Assembly: GCA_037013685.1 (NCBI GenBank)
Contig: CM072888.1
Span: forward strand, 11,947,034-12,011,033
Length of the DNA stretch: 64,000 nt
Direction of reading: 5' to 3'
Source: Acridotheres tristis
Lineage: Eukaryota; Chordata; Aves; Passeriformes; Sturnidae
In this document: piece after piece, positions 48,501-63,500 of the stretch
Layout: the number at the start of each line of letters is the position of its first letter
Numbering within the stretch: the stretch's first letter is position 1
Program-made: the position numbers and the translations under genes
Notes under the pieces: generated by a model
Databases searched by the model: none
Told to the model about the DNA's origin: nothing
The model's input: the letters and a program-made list of their open reading frames with translations, nothing else

Positions 48501-51500
48501 TTTCCTAGGCTGTGGTAAAACTCTGTGAGAAACATCTCTGAGTAGCAGGGTTGTGAGTGTGATGTATTTAGGTGATTTTTCAGGTGTTAGACTTTCTGAA
48601 GTCTGGACCACAGCTTATTTGCTCTTGTTACTTGTATTAATTATAGGCAGAGTCTGCCCAATAATTATTCAGCTGGTGGGTTTCAAGGTCTGGGGAAGCA
48701 TTGATCACCTTTCTGAAAGAGGTAAATTGTGTAAAATCGAGAATTTAATCTTGAGCATGTGTGTGGAAGTGAATGAGAAAAACCCGGGCCTAACTTAAAA
48801 CAAGAGAGGATGTACTCACTTGCCTTGTGCATGTCTGTCTCAGGTTCTCAAAGGTTACAAGCACTGTCTAAGTGGAAAGGATGCTGTTTTCCCTTGGATC
48901 AGAGTCCCTGGCGAGGGTCCGAGGTTGGAGGCTGCCTGCAGCACCCTGGTCAGCTCCTGACCCCTGCCCCTCCTTGGGCACCTCTGCCCAACCCCTTGGC
49001 TTTGGGCAACCAGCTTTGGAAAACCTTATCTTGTGCCTGGTGGTGTTTGCAGTGGCCAGGTTACAGCAGTGCAGCTGCAGGGAAAAGGCCATGGATTATA
49101 AACACAGTGACCACACTGGGCTTGGGTGGGATGGCTGAGGGTGCAGGCATCTAAATTCTATGGTGTCTTGAACTGGAGGTGAAAGAGAGGATATACCTCT
49201 TCTGGCTTAGAAAAAGTGACAAAAATACTCAGAACAAGGGAAAATATTGTTAAGGAAAAGTAGGAAAGAAAACCAGAAATTTCTAATTAACAGGAATAAA
49301 GGAGAAAAAACTGAGATAAGGGGAGATGGAGAAATAGCATATAGCAGTGGAGAACAAAGTTTTAAAGCCCAGTTACTTAACAGTCCCCAGAACTGTTAAG
49401 AGCTGATGAACCTGAGGCAGCAGGGCGGGCTGGAAGCTGTTTGAGATTGTAAGAAGGTGAAGTGAGTCAGGGAGGTCAGGAGGAAGTTCAGGTCTCAAGA
49501 GAGCCAGACACTGAGCTAGAGATTGCTCTCTGCTCTACTGCTGTGCCAGGGCTGAGTGCAGCTTTCCAGCTCCCTGGAGCTGTGGTGTTTGCAACTTTAG
49601 AACAAGTGAAGTCACCCTTAGTGTTGGCTTTAACTGAGGGAAAAATTGTCCTGATGGTGTGCTCTGAGAGTTGGTGACAATTTGTACATTGTCACCAAAA
49701 TATGTAGTGCCAGTTTTGCATTTGGGTTAGACACACAGATGATGTCTTCCCTAGCAGTCCCCAGTGAATACAGAAGGAAGAATCATAGTACTGCAGCCAT
49801 ATATGAAATTATTTTGAGTAATACTGTGTCTGTGGGACACTTGGTCACTTCACGGGTTGGTTTTGGATTGTTCTTTTCAAGCCTTACCATGTATAAAACT
49901 GCCAACAGCCTCTTCTCATTGTATAAAGAGACTGTTATTTTAATGCATTGCATTTCCTTTTTTTTCTTAAAGTGACATTAAACCTTCCTCTTATTCCATA
50001 GAAGGGTAGTTTGAGATGAAGATGAGGGAATGGGGATTTCTGGCTAACTCTGGTATCCTATGTCATCTGTAGTATTTCTAGAGACATATAACCAAGAAAA
50101 AGTGATGCCTAGAAAGGGAAGTTTGAGTACAGCAGGTAATGTCACAACATCCAAGTACAGTCCTTCCCATAAACATTTACTGGCATACATTCATCTCCTA
50201 CACCATCTACAGTTTCACTGGTGCACCATTGTTCTTTTAGAAGGTAATGCAGATATTATCAGTTCCTAAAGTAATATTTGACTCAGAATATTGTTTTCTG
50301 ACAAAATAGCTCATAATCTTTCATTTTGTATTGAGTTTTCTGATAGTTTTGTTTTTCTTTTTGTGATAGGAAGTGGATTTGGAAGAAAGACTTCACGAGT
50401 TGGACCTTAGAAGTGATTCAGATATTCCTGATGTTCCTCCACCAACAGACAGCACTCCAGAAATCCTCAAGAGGGCTTTGTCAGGCTTGTCTGCCAGGTA
50501 CAGTGAAGCAAAGACCTCTCAAATTTAACAGCTGGTGGCTGAAATTCATATAGATGATATTGCAGTTTTAAGTCTTAAAAATTGTACTGCAGTTTAAAGT
50601 TTCATATGGTAGATGTGAAAATTTCAAGGATAAATTGTTACTGGATATTATTGATTTATTTATGCTTTGACAGTCCCTTCAGTGGAATATTTTTTGCATA
50701 CACCTGTATTTAACCATTGCATGCTTTTCTAAGTAAACACAGTTTACATAAACATCTGAGTCCAAGCATTGCAATAACATGGGTTAAGAATTTGAATTAC
50801 AGAATGGTTATTTCTGGAAGTTGTAATAAACTGATTTCCTACCTCCAAGATTGAGAGGGGGATTGGTTTATGAATAAAAAGATGTGTAAATTATCAAGAT
50901 AAGATTTTTCTAGATTTTTGTGCCGTTTCAGCTTCTAAATCATTTGCTGTACGGTGAAATACATCATAGCTGATACGTCCATACTTTTTAAAACAACAAT
51001 GTTTTTTTCCTGCTATTTCTTTTTAAATTTAGGTCTCTACCTCCAGCCTCCCAGGAGCTTGATGGCCAACAAATGTGGGGGGATGTGTATGTGTACAGAT
51101 AGACAGACAGATAATTGCATGGCCCTGCATATTCATGAAGGCTGTTGGATAAAGTTCCTTGTATAATTTTGTAATGCAGTTCTATTACAACACCTACCAG
51201 TAAAACCTTTTTGGGGCAAGCAAGTTGCATTATGTTGTTGTTGTTTTTTTTTTTTTTTTCCCACTAATGCAATGAAAGTGCATTTAGGTGATAGATACCC
51301 AAAAACTACCTACTAAAATGAATATGGGTGTCATATATATGTTATGCTCAATATAACAAATCAAACAATATACAGTGTATGTTTTAGAAGCAACTTAGGT
51401 CTTGCAAGAGTCAGAAGAAGGATCTCTAATCCAGACTATAATTAAAACCTTCCAAATCCTTGTAAAAAAACTGGACTCCAGCAGATATCTGCAACAGCAC

Positions 51501-54500
51501 TGTGAAATGAGATTTTTGCCTTGCTCGTTTTCTAATCTGTTGTCTGTTTCTGTTATGTCCATGAACTATAAGCAGATGTAATGTTTCAGGTTTTAAAAAG
51601 CCTGTTTCTAAACTGCACCAGCTGTGAGTAGAATGTGATATTCTCCATTGCCATCACACTGCAAGGAGTGTCTGTTTCAGAGTTCTGTTGTTAAATGTGG
51701 AAGTCTTAGGCCTCCAAATCAGACTTGTTCCAAAGGGCATGGTGATACCTCAAAGCCTGCAACTAAGAGATTTCATGTGCTTGAAATTCTTTATTAGAGT
51801 GTTTGCACAAAGGTATACAAAGGGTATAGAGAGAAATTAAATTCTTGGTGCTTTATGAATGCTAGAGTTGAAATTACCTGCCAGTTCAGTAGCCAGCAGT
51901 CCCAGCAGAGCCATTGTCATCATGTGTAACATGAGTGGGTTGCACTGTAGCTCTCAGAAATATGGATATTCCTTGTATTTGACCTTTGAAAGAAATAGTA
52001 TCTACAACTTTCTAGCAGAGAGTTAGGATACAATAAACTTGCCAGGTGGCTTCCTAAATTCTGATGCTTCTTTTCTTGCTGAAGTTGTCTTTCCTGTGCT
52101 GTGCTTCCAACACCCCCAAGATATCTTGTGGTATTTTGACACTATTCATAAAGGAAGCTGAGTTCTTCTGGAGGAGGCTTGCTCATTATGAATATGCCAC
52201 CAGGGCCAAGCTGCTACTGTATGTGCCACATCATAGAGCAACATAAAACATGTTGTGATAAAGCCTCTTCTGCCTCTGTTCTGATACTTAAGGCAAATCC
52301 AATTAGTGGCTGTAGCTGCCATTAACCTGTCATTGAGTCGTATCCTAGAAAATCAAATTATTGTAGTTGAAGTTTGCATTAGAACTGGAGTCTAATTCAA
52401 GACTAACACTGATTCAGTTGTCTCCTGAATCAGGCAATGAAATACAAGGCTGCAAAGCAAGACATCAGAATGTCTTCAGGCTATAGTAGAGGGCTTTGTG
52501 TTTAGCAGTAACTTGTGATTAGTTGCTTCAGAGGACATTTAGAGGAAATGGCCTCAAATTGTGCCAAAGGACGTTTAGGTTGGATGTTACAAAAATTTAA
52601 TTTAGGAAAAAGGTTTGGTATTAAACCTTCGGAGAGGTTTAATTTAGGAAAAAGGTCAAGCATTGGAACAAGCTGCCTGGGGAACTGGTGCAATCACCAT
52701 CCCTGGAGGTGTTTAAAAGATGTGTAGATGTGGCAGTCAGGGACATGATTTAGTGGTGGACTTGGCAGTGCTAGACTAACAGTTGGACTTGATGATCTTA
52801 GATGTTTTTCCAGCTTAAATGATTCTATGATTCTGTAGGGACATAAATTTTTACTCTGTTTTCCTTAGTAGCCACTAGCAGCTGCCAGGGTCTACAAGGA
52901 CTAAATAGTACAGCTAGTTTGACCCATCAACCCCCATTGTCACATCTTCTCCTCTCCTGGTCCCAGTGCTCACAGGAGCACAGGACTGCTTCCATTAGAT
53001 AACCCTCTAGCTGGCCAAAGAGCTGCTTTGCTGCTGTAGCAAGTTGGTGGGAGAGCCACTTGTTCAGAGGTTTTGTTGTGTGCCTGTTACTCCTCAAAGA
53101 ATAATTTGCTTTTTACCTGGCAGCCTTTTCTTTCATATTCCAGCCTCTGTATGGCTGGGCCCCCATCAGTCTTGCGCCTGATGTGATGCTTTTTGAGGGT
53201 CCCTGATGTATTTTCACAGCAGCTTCAATGTGGGGCTGTTCCAGCAAACAACGTCTGGCAGGGTTGAGGCAGCACAGGGGAAGAAGAAAGGTGTCTAACT
53301 TTAATTTATTTTACTGTGCATCCTATTTAGTTGGGTAGTTGCTTGATTCTGTGTTTCTTGCTCTGCATTGATTAAACACAAAAATTTCTGCTATTGCCAC
53401 TGTTTTTGATACAGTTTAATCTCTAGTTAGCAGAGGAAATTTAAGAAAATTATTTTCATTTATAACTGCTTGCTTTTTATTTTTATTTTTATTTTTTTAA
53501 TAGATGGAAAAATTGGTGGATTCGTGGAATTCTCTCCCTAGCTATGATTTCTGGATTTTTTCTGATTATATATCTGGGATCATTTATGCTGATGCTTCTG
53601 GTAAGTTTATTTAAATGCATTCCTCTGTTCAAGAGTTATTTGATCTCGTCATTCATCATGCCTAAGCTGAAAGGAAACTGCATGGACAATCCAGTGCAAT
53701 TGTCTTTTATTTCTGTAAATGTAAATACTTTTGAAAAACAGTTGAGGGATTCAAAACTGGACCTTATAGATAAGGACTTCTTTTTTTTTTTTTTTAATTA
53801 AAGTAACTCCAAGAAGTTGAATTGCTGTTGCCTTACTTAACTACTATCATCCATTTCATTGTCTAGTTTGTATCACCTACTGTTGCATGTTGAGGTTTAT
53901 TTTAAAAAGCAAACAGACATAAAGCAGACCAAAACCAACTCAAGAAAAACCCCAGACCCACTAACAACAGCATAAATTAAAAAAAAACCAAAAAAGTTGA
54001 GACAGGTGCAATTTTGAGGCTGAGGAAATCAGGCAGCCCTGGCCTCCTGTCTGCAACTGGCACTGAAAGGCTTTCCTCAGATGTGCTCCTGTAATTTCAT
54101 ATTTCTCTTTGGGCCTTGCATTTTTCTATAGGGTGGAACTAGATCCCTTTCTGAGGTACAGACAAAATGTATTTTTAGTTCATGAAGTGAAATACTGATG
54201 AGGATAACAATAAAAAAGCTTATAATATTCTTCATACACACTGTATAGCAGGTCAGATTTTACTGCTTCTTTGTACCATTTTAATTACTGATATTTTTGT
54301 GGAATGATGGTTTAACTATCTTTCCCAGTCTTGGCAAGGAATAGACAGGAATTTAGCTTTTAATGTGCTGAAATTACTCCTTCTAGGTAACTGCTTCAAT
54401 TTTTGACTCCAAGTTTGTTCAAGTATCAAAATTTTTTTAACTTTCTTTGTGGCCTCCTATGAGGCAATTTTAGGATTGTATTGCTAGAAACATTTTGGTT

Positions 54501-57500
54501 GGAAAATACCTTTAAAATAATTGAATTGAACTGTTAACCCAGCATTGTCAAGTTCACCACTAGACCATGTCCCCAAGACCCCATCTACACATCCTTTAAA
54601 TATCTGCAGGGATGGTGACTCAGCCACTGCCCTGGCCAGCATCTTGCAGTGCTTCACAGCCCTTTTGGTGAAGAAATTTTTGTTAATATCAAATCTTAAC
54701 CTCCCCTCCCATCTAAACTGAGGCTGCTTTCTTTCACTTGTTACTTAGGAGGAGAGATCAATCCTTGTCCCTGTCTCCCAGCTCAGGGGACAGGGTAACC
54801 AGCTCAACAACTGGTCTTACCATTAAAGAGGCAAAGAAAGCATTCAGGACCTCAGCCTGTTCTTTGTTCCTGTGTTTCCTCCTGCATCCAACCAAGGATG
54901 GAGCTTCTCCTTAGCCATACTTTTGCTTCTGATGTATTTATAGAGGTGTTTTTTATTGTCTTTTATGGCAGTAGCCAGATTAAATGTGCGTTGGGCTTTG
55001 GCCCTTCTACTTTTCTTCCTGCCTAACCTCACAACCTCCTTATAGTCATTCTGAGTCACCTGCCCCTTCTTCCAAAGGTCATAAACTCTAGTGTCTTGAG
55101 AGACTGGAATGCTGTTTCACCAGTGTTATGGTCTGCAATACATTTTCTACACCTGAATTAGTCTGGCTAATATTGCCTGTTTTCAGATGAATGACATAAC
55201 AAACTACTAATTCATTGTCTCATTCATGGATGATTTTCTTTTTTGAGTGTGAAGAAACAACAAAAAAAGCCCTTTTAAACTGCAGGTTGCTGTAAAAAGA
55301 TTTTTTTCCCCTGCAGTCCTTTCCGTAGTCTGTTACATTTGAGAATTATGATTATGAATAAAAAGGAACTAATTAATTTGCAGGGCAATTTTGTGTGTTC
55401 ATGGTATACTGTAAGACTGCAATCATGGGCAAGCTGTTAAGACATGAACCAAAAAGTAATTAAAGTTAGTATAGAATTGTAATAGAGTTCTTCTTTTGTG
55501 CCATAAAGCAAAAAGTCTGTCTTCTAATATAATGAGCTGGTAATTAAGTTGATATTTGAGACTATGTAAAAAGGAGAATAGATGGGAAAACCAGTCTTGT
55601 TCATGAATTATTTAATTTGACTGGAATAAAATAGCTTGTATTTAAATAACAGTTGTCATGTTAAAACCAAATCTCAATACTGGGACTGAAAATGGCCAGA
55701 GACTTGTAGGAAGAGTTATCCAGTGAGGTTTGGAGGACAAGACCAGCTCTAAAGAGCTGGCATGTATGTTCTGCATGCACTGGCTACTTGGGTACCAGGC
55801 TTAGACCCTGGTGCCCTTTTCCCCCATAAGGTGCAATCCTGTAATGTTGCTCTTGCCTGTAGCATTTACATTTTAGAAGGTTGGCCAAACAGAAGGACAA
55901 GCACAAGATGGGGGAGCTTCCAAGTTAGCTCAGGGAGGTGGTGTAAGGCTTTGAGTCTGTGTGCACACAATGAGCACAGTGAGCTGCACCACTGAGCCAC
56001 AAGCCTCGTGTGCTGACCTGGCCAGGTTCTCACTCCACCTCCTGCACAGGACAAGCCTGGGCTGAGTTTGGCAATCCCATGGGTCTGGGTAGGGTGATCT
56101 GCTCAGAGGCTGCGGGTTGGACAGAAGTGGCAGAGCCCTTTGAAGCCCAAAGGCATGACAGGACATAGTGCTCAACTCAGGGAAGCAGTGAGGTCAGCAA
56201 AACAAAGTGAAGACTTGGGAGACATTCAGTGTAACGTTCAGACCTGGGTTAGATGAGCTTTGCCTCTAATCATAAATGCTAAATGCCCTTAATGACATGC
56301 TTGCAAGTGGAAGACCTCGGCGTCCAAGCTGTGTTGCACAGCTAGTTTTCTCTGCTGGGCCCAGAAAATATTTCTGGAATTAAATGTAAAGATAAAACTT
56401 AGCTGAAAGAAATAGAAGAGCTTTCTTTACAGGAAGCACTTCTGAACTGCTGCTGTCAAACTGTTTTAATGCAGAAAGGTCAGGAGCCTTCCCTTGTTTC
56501 ACAAGTATATTCTTGAAGCTAGCCCAATATGTGGGGTTTTTTTTTTCTTCACGTACAGTGCTTTGGAGACTTTTTTTAAAATTTTAAATGGAACTTCGTT
56601 TTTCCTTGGATTTGTTTTGAAGCTGTTTTGTGAATGGAATTTGACTTCAGAATAATGTCTTCCCTTAATGCAGGCTGCAGTACTCCTTACTGACTGTAAG
56701 AAACAACTGCAGCATATTTATAAAGTTTTTTTATTTCTCTTATTTTAGGTCTTAAGCATCCAAGTGAAGTGTTATCATGAAATCATTACTATTGGTTACA
56801 GAGTCTACCACTCATATGATTTACCGTGGTTTAGATCCCTCAGCTGGTGAGTAGCAAGCCAGAACATCAATAAGCCAGGATGTGAAACTTAAATCATCAT
56901 CTTCCTCTCCTGTTGTGGTGGAATGACAGCTTTGGTGGACTGTGTGCAGACATAAAACTTGACATCTGTCTCTAGCACAGAATTTTGTGGTTGTGTTCCC
57001 CTTGTGAACTTGGACAAATCAGTTGGACTTTTATTACTTAGTTTTTTAACTTGTTATAAAGAAATCCTTGTTGGTTTTGTTTTTAAGAATTGCATTTAAT
57101 ATATATTGTCTTATTAAAATAACTGCTAGCTGTTGCATATTTCAGGTACTTTTTGCTGTGTGTGAACTACTTCTTTTATGGAGAGACTGTAGCTGATTAC
57201 TTTGCTACGTTTGTGCAAAGAAGAGAACAGCTGCAGTTCCTCATTCGTTACCACAGATTTATATCTTTTGCACTCTATTTAACAGGTAAGTGCAGGAAAT
57301 CACAAAAATGAAAGAAGTTTTTGCTACATTTGCTTATTTAATTAAAAAAAATATATAATTGTTCCTCATCTTTATGCACTTCTAGTTTCTTTTTTCTCTT
57401 AATGCTTGAGGTGTTTGCAGTTACACTTTTCCTGTGAAAAGAGGAGTACAAATTTTGCATTCACTGAGAAGAAGGAAGCAGCCTAAACAAGGAGATAATC

Positions 57501-60500
57501 TTGAGACAGTTGAGATAATAGTGCTCAGAAGAGGTTGGCAAGCATTAATTTTGATTGCTGAAGACCTGGTGCTATTTTGGCAGGCTGTAGAGATGACTTG
57601 TGTGTGTAATTGCTGTGCTGGGTTGATTCTTTACTGTGCAAGTGTTCTCCTAGTTCTCCAGTAATAGGATTTACTAATATATTTTTAAACTGATTAGTCA
57701 AAATGCCTGAGTCTTAATTTTGTCTGCAAGATGCTCAGATACATGCCTCATGGAAAAATTTCCTCCCTGTCCAAAGAAACTTTTTTAAAGCCCTTTTTCT
57801 GGGAAGAAGAGACACAAGTTGGCACTCTTATTATTGCTTTGTGAACATATAAATATATTTTTTCAGCAATGCAGTTTAGCATAAAATTAAATCAGCTGAA
57901 GACTCAGATTGGCTTAAGGGACAGGGCCTGCTATGCAACAAATATTTCTAAAGTGTACTGAGAGATCTTTGTGATGATCTGTCAGTTTTTCTATTTTTGT
58001 TTTTTTGGGTTTTTTTTTGAATGAAATAATTCTGCTCAGTGCTTAGATCACAAACTTGAAACCAGATTTGCAGAACTTGACCTTTTTCAGCTGGCTTTGG
58101 CTTGGGGAAAGTAACTTAAATAATGCCTTGTGAGCTGGTGAGGGGAGACATGAGACAAGGCAAGCATGAGCAAAAGGAGGAGGCAGAGCATAGCAGAGCC
58201 CCTTGGCATTTGGACTATGGGGTCATTTAGGGGCTATCCCCAGGCTTCAGGGTCTCTGAGGGCAGGAAGTTGCCATAGGAGAGAAGAGGTGCTCAATTAG
58301 CCACCCAGAAAATTGGTTTTGGCCGGCTGAATTCTCTAAACCTGTGCTTCACACTTGCATCACATGCAGCCATGTGTCTGTCTGGGGGAAAGGGGCAAGC
58401 TGGTCTTTTCCTTTCATTTATTTCTGTTAATTATTTAAAACTAGTTTATTGACCTTGGCTTTTGAGTGTTTTTTACAAGTGATGATTTCCTTTGCTAAAA
58501 TTTGATGTCCACAATGGGACATTTTATGTGCCTAGATGGATGTTTTTTACTGATGGTTTACTATGGATGTTCTTTACTGGTGTTAGCTAAACTTGTGTTA
58601 AGTAAATTATTATCTTGTATCTTGTATGAGAATAACACTTCTAGCAGCAGAGGGATTTTAACTGCTTCAAAGGAAGAGAATTACTGGTATATCACAGTTC
58701 AGTGTCATTAAATATAAGATGGTACAAATTGCACTTGCTTTGTTTTGCAGGATTCTGCATGTTTGTTTTGAGTTTAGTGAAGAAACATTATCGTCTGCAG
58801 TTTTACATGGTGTGTATTACCCACTTTGCTGTGGTCATTCACGTTATGAATGTCACTAGAAGCAGTCATGTCCATATGCTCATAAAATAGTTCAGAAGAG
58901 GGGTGTGGAAGATGTACTTAAATTGAGAGTAACACTAAATCAAGTCATGCTGGACTGTATTTGTTCACCTTCCACGTGATGATGATGATGATTATTATAT
59001 CCAGGATGTGGCCTCTCAGTCAGTACAAGCTGTCCTTGGTGAGGCCTTGAGCATGTCCAACGTGATATGTTTCCCTTAGTGATAGGCTGATATGGAAGAG
59101 GTTGCTGGAGAAGGGGGATGCATCTCCCTGCCAGGTCTGAAGCCAAACAGTTCAGCATTGTGTGGAAAGTGGTTCTTGTGACTCAAGTGTTGCTTTCTAG
59201 AGGCCCCACTGAAGTGCCATGAAGGGAGCTTGATCTTAAGCCCTGTGTGGAATATTTATTCTGTGACATTTCACAGCTATTCTGGTCTTCTGCTCTGCAG
59301 TGTCTCAATAGATATTGATGTATTAAAAGAAACCAGCATTCTCATCTCTTTTATTTGTCCACCTGATAATCAGCATAGTAGCTAAGCAACAACATGAACC
59401 TTTTTCTCATGTGTATCTTACACGTTGAAAACTAATTGTGGAACATTACAGGTTAAAACCAGGGCAAATAAAACACCCAAAGCACCCCACTGACAACGCC
59501 CCACCTCCCACTTCAATATAGGAATGATTAGGAATCACAGGGAAACAGCAGTGCAGTACAGCTCCTGTCTTGAAAGAACTTGAGCAATCAGGGCATTGCA
59601 CAATTTAAAGATTTCCTAAAGCTCTGGGAATGCTGGTAACCCTTCTGTTTCTGCACTGCTTTAGGTAGCACTTTGCCATTGAGGATCCCCAATTCTAGAC
59701 TAGGACTTAACTGAGCCTTATAATAACATGTAAAAAAATCTTTTACTCAAAATAACGTACCCTGTTTTTAGGAGAGCTTACCTGACAGTGAGATACAGCT
59801 TTTCTAGGAGGTATAGTCTTTATCTGCTAATCTGCAAAAAAAAAACCAAAAAACCTCCTCATCTTCAGATTGGCACAACCTAAATATATTAACTTGCCAT
59901 GTTTGGTTTTTTTTTCCTTTTTCCCCTTCTGAAAAGAAGGTGAAAATGTGTAGTATCAGTCACGTGATTTGGTGCCTACCCAGAAAACATTAAAATGTGA
60001 CTACCCAGGAATTGCAGCTAAACAGAGTGAAGCCATATGTCTACTGTGTGGCAACACAATGTTTTGGAAGAAAAGGAGAGTTTATCTCATCCCTGGAAGT
60101 GTCCAAAGCCAGGCTGGATGGGGCCCTGAACAGCACGGTCTAACCCAGACACCTAATGGAAGGTGTCTCTGCCTGTGGTGAGGGGGTTGGAGCTATGTGA
60201 TCTTTAAGGTCCTTTCCAACCAAACTGTTCCATGATTCTGGTAGAGTAGGCATTTGGGTTTAGGTGGTGTTCCAATGTCACTGCACAAATATGAAAAACT
60301 TTGCTGCAGAGCAGCATTAATTAACCAGCAGGTAATATTTTCAGAAACCTCTTGCCATTTCTTGTACCCTTCCACCACCCCCCTTTAAGAGTTCTCGAGT
60401 TGTTTTATCTGGAAGTAGAGTCTGACTGCCATTGGTAAAAACATGTGATAAGAGAATTAAAGAAGTAGAACATTTTGAGTATAAATGGCCCAGAAATTTA

Positions 60501-63500
60501 GAGTGCTTAAGTTTGGTGTATCATGAGAAAACTGCCAGTTCTTGATTCAAAAGTGTTTGGAAAAGAAAATCTATTGCAGAATCTTTACTGGTAATCTGTT
60601 TGGAAACCACTTTATTGTACACTGACTCTACAGATTAAACACCAAGTACATACAGTAGTACTGAACTAAATGATTCCCTTAAAAACAAACACTTTATTTT
60701 TGCTAATCCTGAGAATTTTCATGTTTCATAAGAATATTCTGTTATGAGAGAGATCCACATCTGTGTAACATGACTTTTCATGAGTAGTTCATTGCCATTT
60801 TATTGTTACAGTTCTAACATGTCTGTTATATGTATATACAGAATATCACATTGCTTAAACTTCTTTGCTGCTTTCATGCTGGAGGTATATGTCTTATCAA
60901 ATCAGGTGTTAAACCACATGTTGAAAAATTCTGGGTGGAGGTAAGTGATGAAGAGACCTGCTGAAGTCTCAGCATTTGCTTCAGAAAGCCAGCTCACTTG
61001 TGATATACTGTATGCACACATCTCTTGCATTATCACTAGAACTGCACTTCCCAGGGAGCTCCTCAGTAGCTCCTGTAGCTGATGTGCCAGGATTTATGGA
61101 GGTGTATGAGTGTTTTCACTAACTGTTGTGTTGTTGCATTGTTAACAGTTCGCATGGACTCATGTCACTTTGCTGATCACTGTAACTCAATCTCATCTTG
61201 TCATCCAAAATCTCTTTGAAGGCATGATCTGGTAAGGGGACAGTAACAAACTGATTTGTACCTCTATTGCATTAAAGGTTGGTTCTTTTGCATAGATCTG
61301 GCTAGGGAGTAATTGTGGGAACAGTTAAAGCAGTACAAATTATAGGAACATTAGTGTCTAATTGGAAGGGGAATCAGAGGAATTGGGAGTGATCAGGTAA
61401 AGCATACAGGAGAGGAAGCAGAAACCTTTTTATCTAGATTGACAGACAGAAGTCTGATAGTTTTGAACAACCACTTCATTTACTTGCAGGGAATAGGATT
61501 GATTGCATGCTAGGTCAAATAGTTTCCACAGCATGTTGCTGAATGGATGAATATCCAACAATTCTTTTGCAATTACTTGGGAGCTTTGGGTTGCTCAGAA
61601 CTATTGATGTTGGACCATTTAATTTGAAATCCCCAATCTGGCCACGTTCCCTGCAGCCTGTCCTATTCAAATAAATTCTGAGTACTTAAAATATTTTAAG
61701 AGTTTTAATCTTGGTTATGGTTGGGCAATCTTTGTGCCCCATTTCCAGTGATACATTAAATTTTGGCATGCAGTTAAACGTGATTGCATAAAGCCACTCC
61801 TCAGAGAGCGGGTGTGTTTTCCTACCCCTCACTTCTTCAGGAACAGGGTGGATTTCAAGTTGAGAAAGAAGGAAGAAGTGGAAGATGCTTTGTGTTCTTC
61901 CAAGGACATAATGCTGTGTGTTCTCCTCTTCCTGATATATGTACATCTGGGGAGATTATTGCAGACAAGGCATGCTTACAGTTAGAAAGAAAGGCCAAAG
62001 CCTTTGACCAAGTTTGTATGTACAAATTCTTTTCACAGTGATTGTTCATGTGTCAAAAACTGAACCTAGTTGCTTTCCTAGCCTACTATTTCTTATTGCC
62101 ACTCTTGCTAGACAATTTAGCAGATGATCAAATAATCTGACTTTTAGTTTATTAATACATCCCTGCTTTGAAAAGGAGAAAAAAAAGAAAGCTTAATAGG
62201 CTTGAATAACAATTTCAGATGCACTCTGCGTGCAAACAACACTTAAAAAGCTGCTCCAAACTGACGAGGGGGAAAAATATATGGAAAACTAATGTTTTTT
62301 AACTTAGCTATCATTTAAACTTTTTGAGTAATTTGCTTGTTTGGATGTTACCAAAAACATTAACATGTTTATATATCTGTTGAATTCTTCTTACCTGTGG
62401 TACCAATTTTTAAGCCTGATAGGAAAAAACCAGCCTGTTCATGTTTTAAGCTCATGCACCAAAATAACACTTTAACTTGAACTAACATGAATCTGTTATG
62501 ATCTAGTTTGGCTGAAGACTAAAACCAATATAGCTAAGTGGGGTGCTCATGGGGGAATGAAGTGAACACATTATGAAACATAATTCCTTCTAAATACTGC
62601 AGAAAAAGTTCCCAGAAAGAAATCCTGCTCTTTGAATTTTTGCCCTGTGTTTAGGTTCAGGCAGTTTTTTTCTGTGAAACTTTTAATATCTTTCTCTAGG
62701 TTTCTGGTTCCAATTTCAAGTGTAATCTGCAATGACATTACTGCTTATATTTTTGGATTCTTCTTTGGCAGAACTCCATTAATTAAGGTAGGTGCTTAGG
62801 CACTTCCTTGCTAACAAGCTCTTAAAATTTATAGCAATTTTGTTACTTGTTCAAAAACATGTTAATGGAAAAAAATACTTTACATGGTATTGCATGATTC
62901 ATATCTTTGCTAAAAGAGCCCAACCTGCCTATCCTTTTCCTGAAAATTTGTACATGGGAAACTGGGATGAATGTGATTGTTGGCATTACAGGATAATGCA
63001 GTTTGAGCCTATTGCATCATTGTTTATAATTGCATTCTTTTCTGATTTCAGATGCAGGTTTGGCTGCATGCTTACTGCACAGAAACTGTAATTTGAAATT
63101 AGCCATTAGGTCACATATACCTGCTCCTCTAGTTGACTCAGAAGGGATCAAGCATTAATCTTCCTGTTCTGGTAGAATATGCAAGACCCCACAGAAAGCC
63201 ATTAATTTTTTTCGTGATATTGCCATGTAAACTTTTGAGGATTTAGTTGGTTCTGATACTAAAATGCTCTTAAACTGATAATATGATAGAATTTAGTGGC
63301 AGCTTGGCATGCTGATCTCTAGTTTGCTGTATTGGTTATTCAGTCTGCAGAAAGCTGGTGTCTCCTGAGGAGCATCCCTAGCAGTGGTTGTGTCACACCC
63401 AGGTTTCTGGCACTATCTAAGTAGGCTCTTGCTTCTAGAGCTCTCCACAGAGCTGATGTGTGCTCGTGCAGGTCTCCCAGTCTTCTGCTTGAAGGGAATA

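Noticed and set aside
58702..58890. 62-codon frame containing CDS1 exon 6 as a separate small gene
   Set aside because: It is exon 6 plus intron read-through on both sides. The GT/AG sites restore the family sequence.
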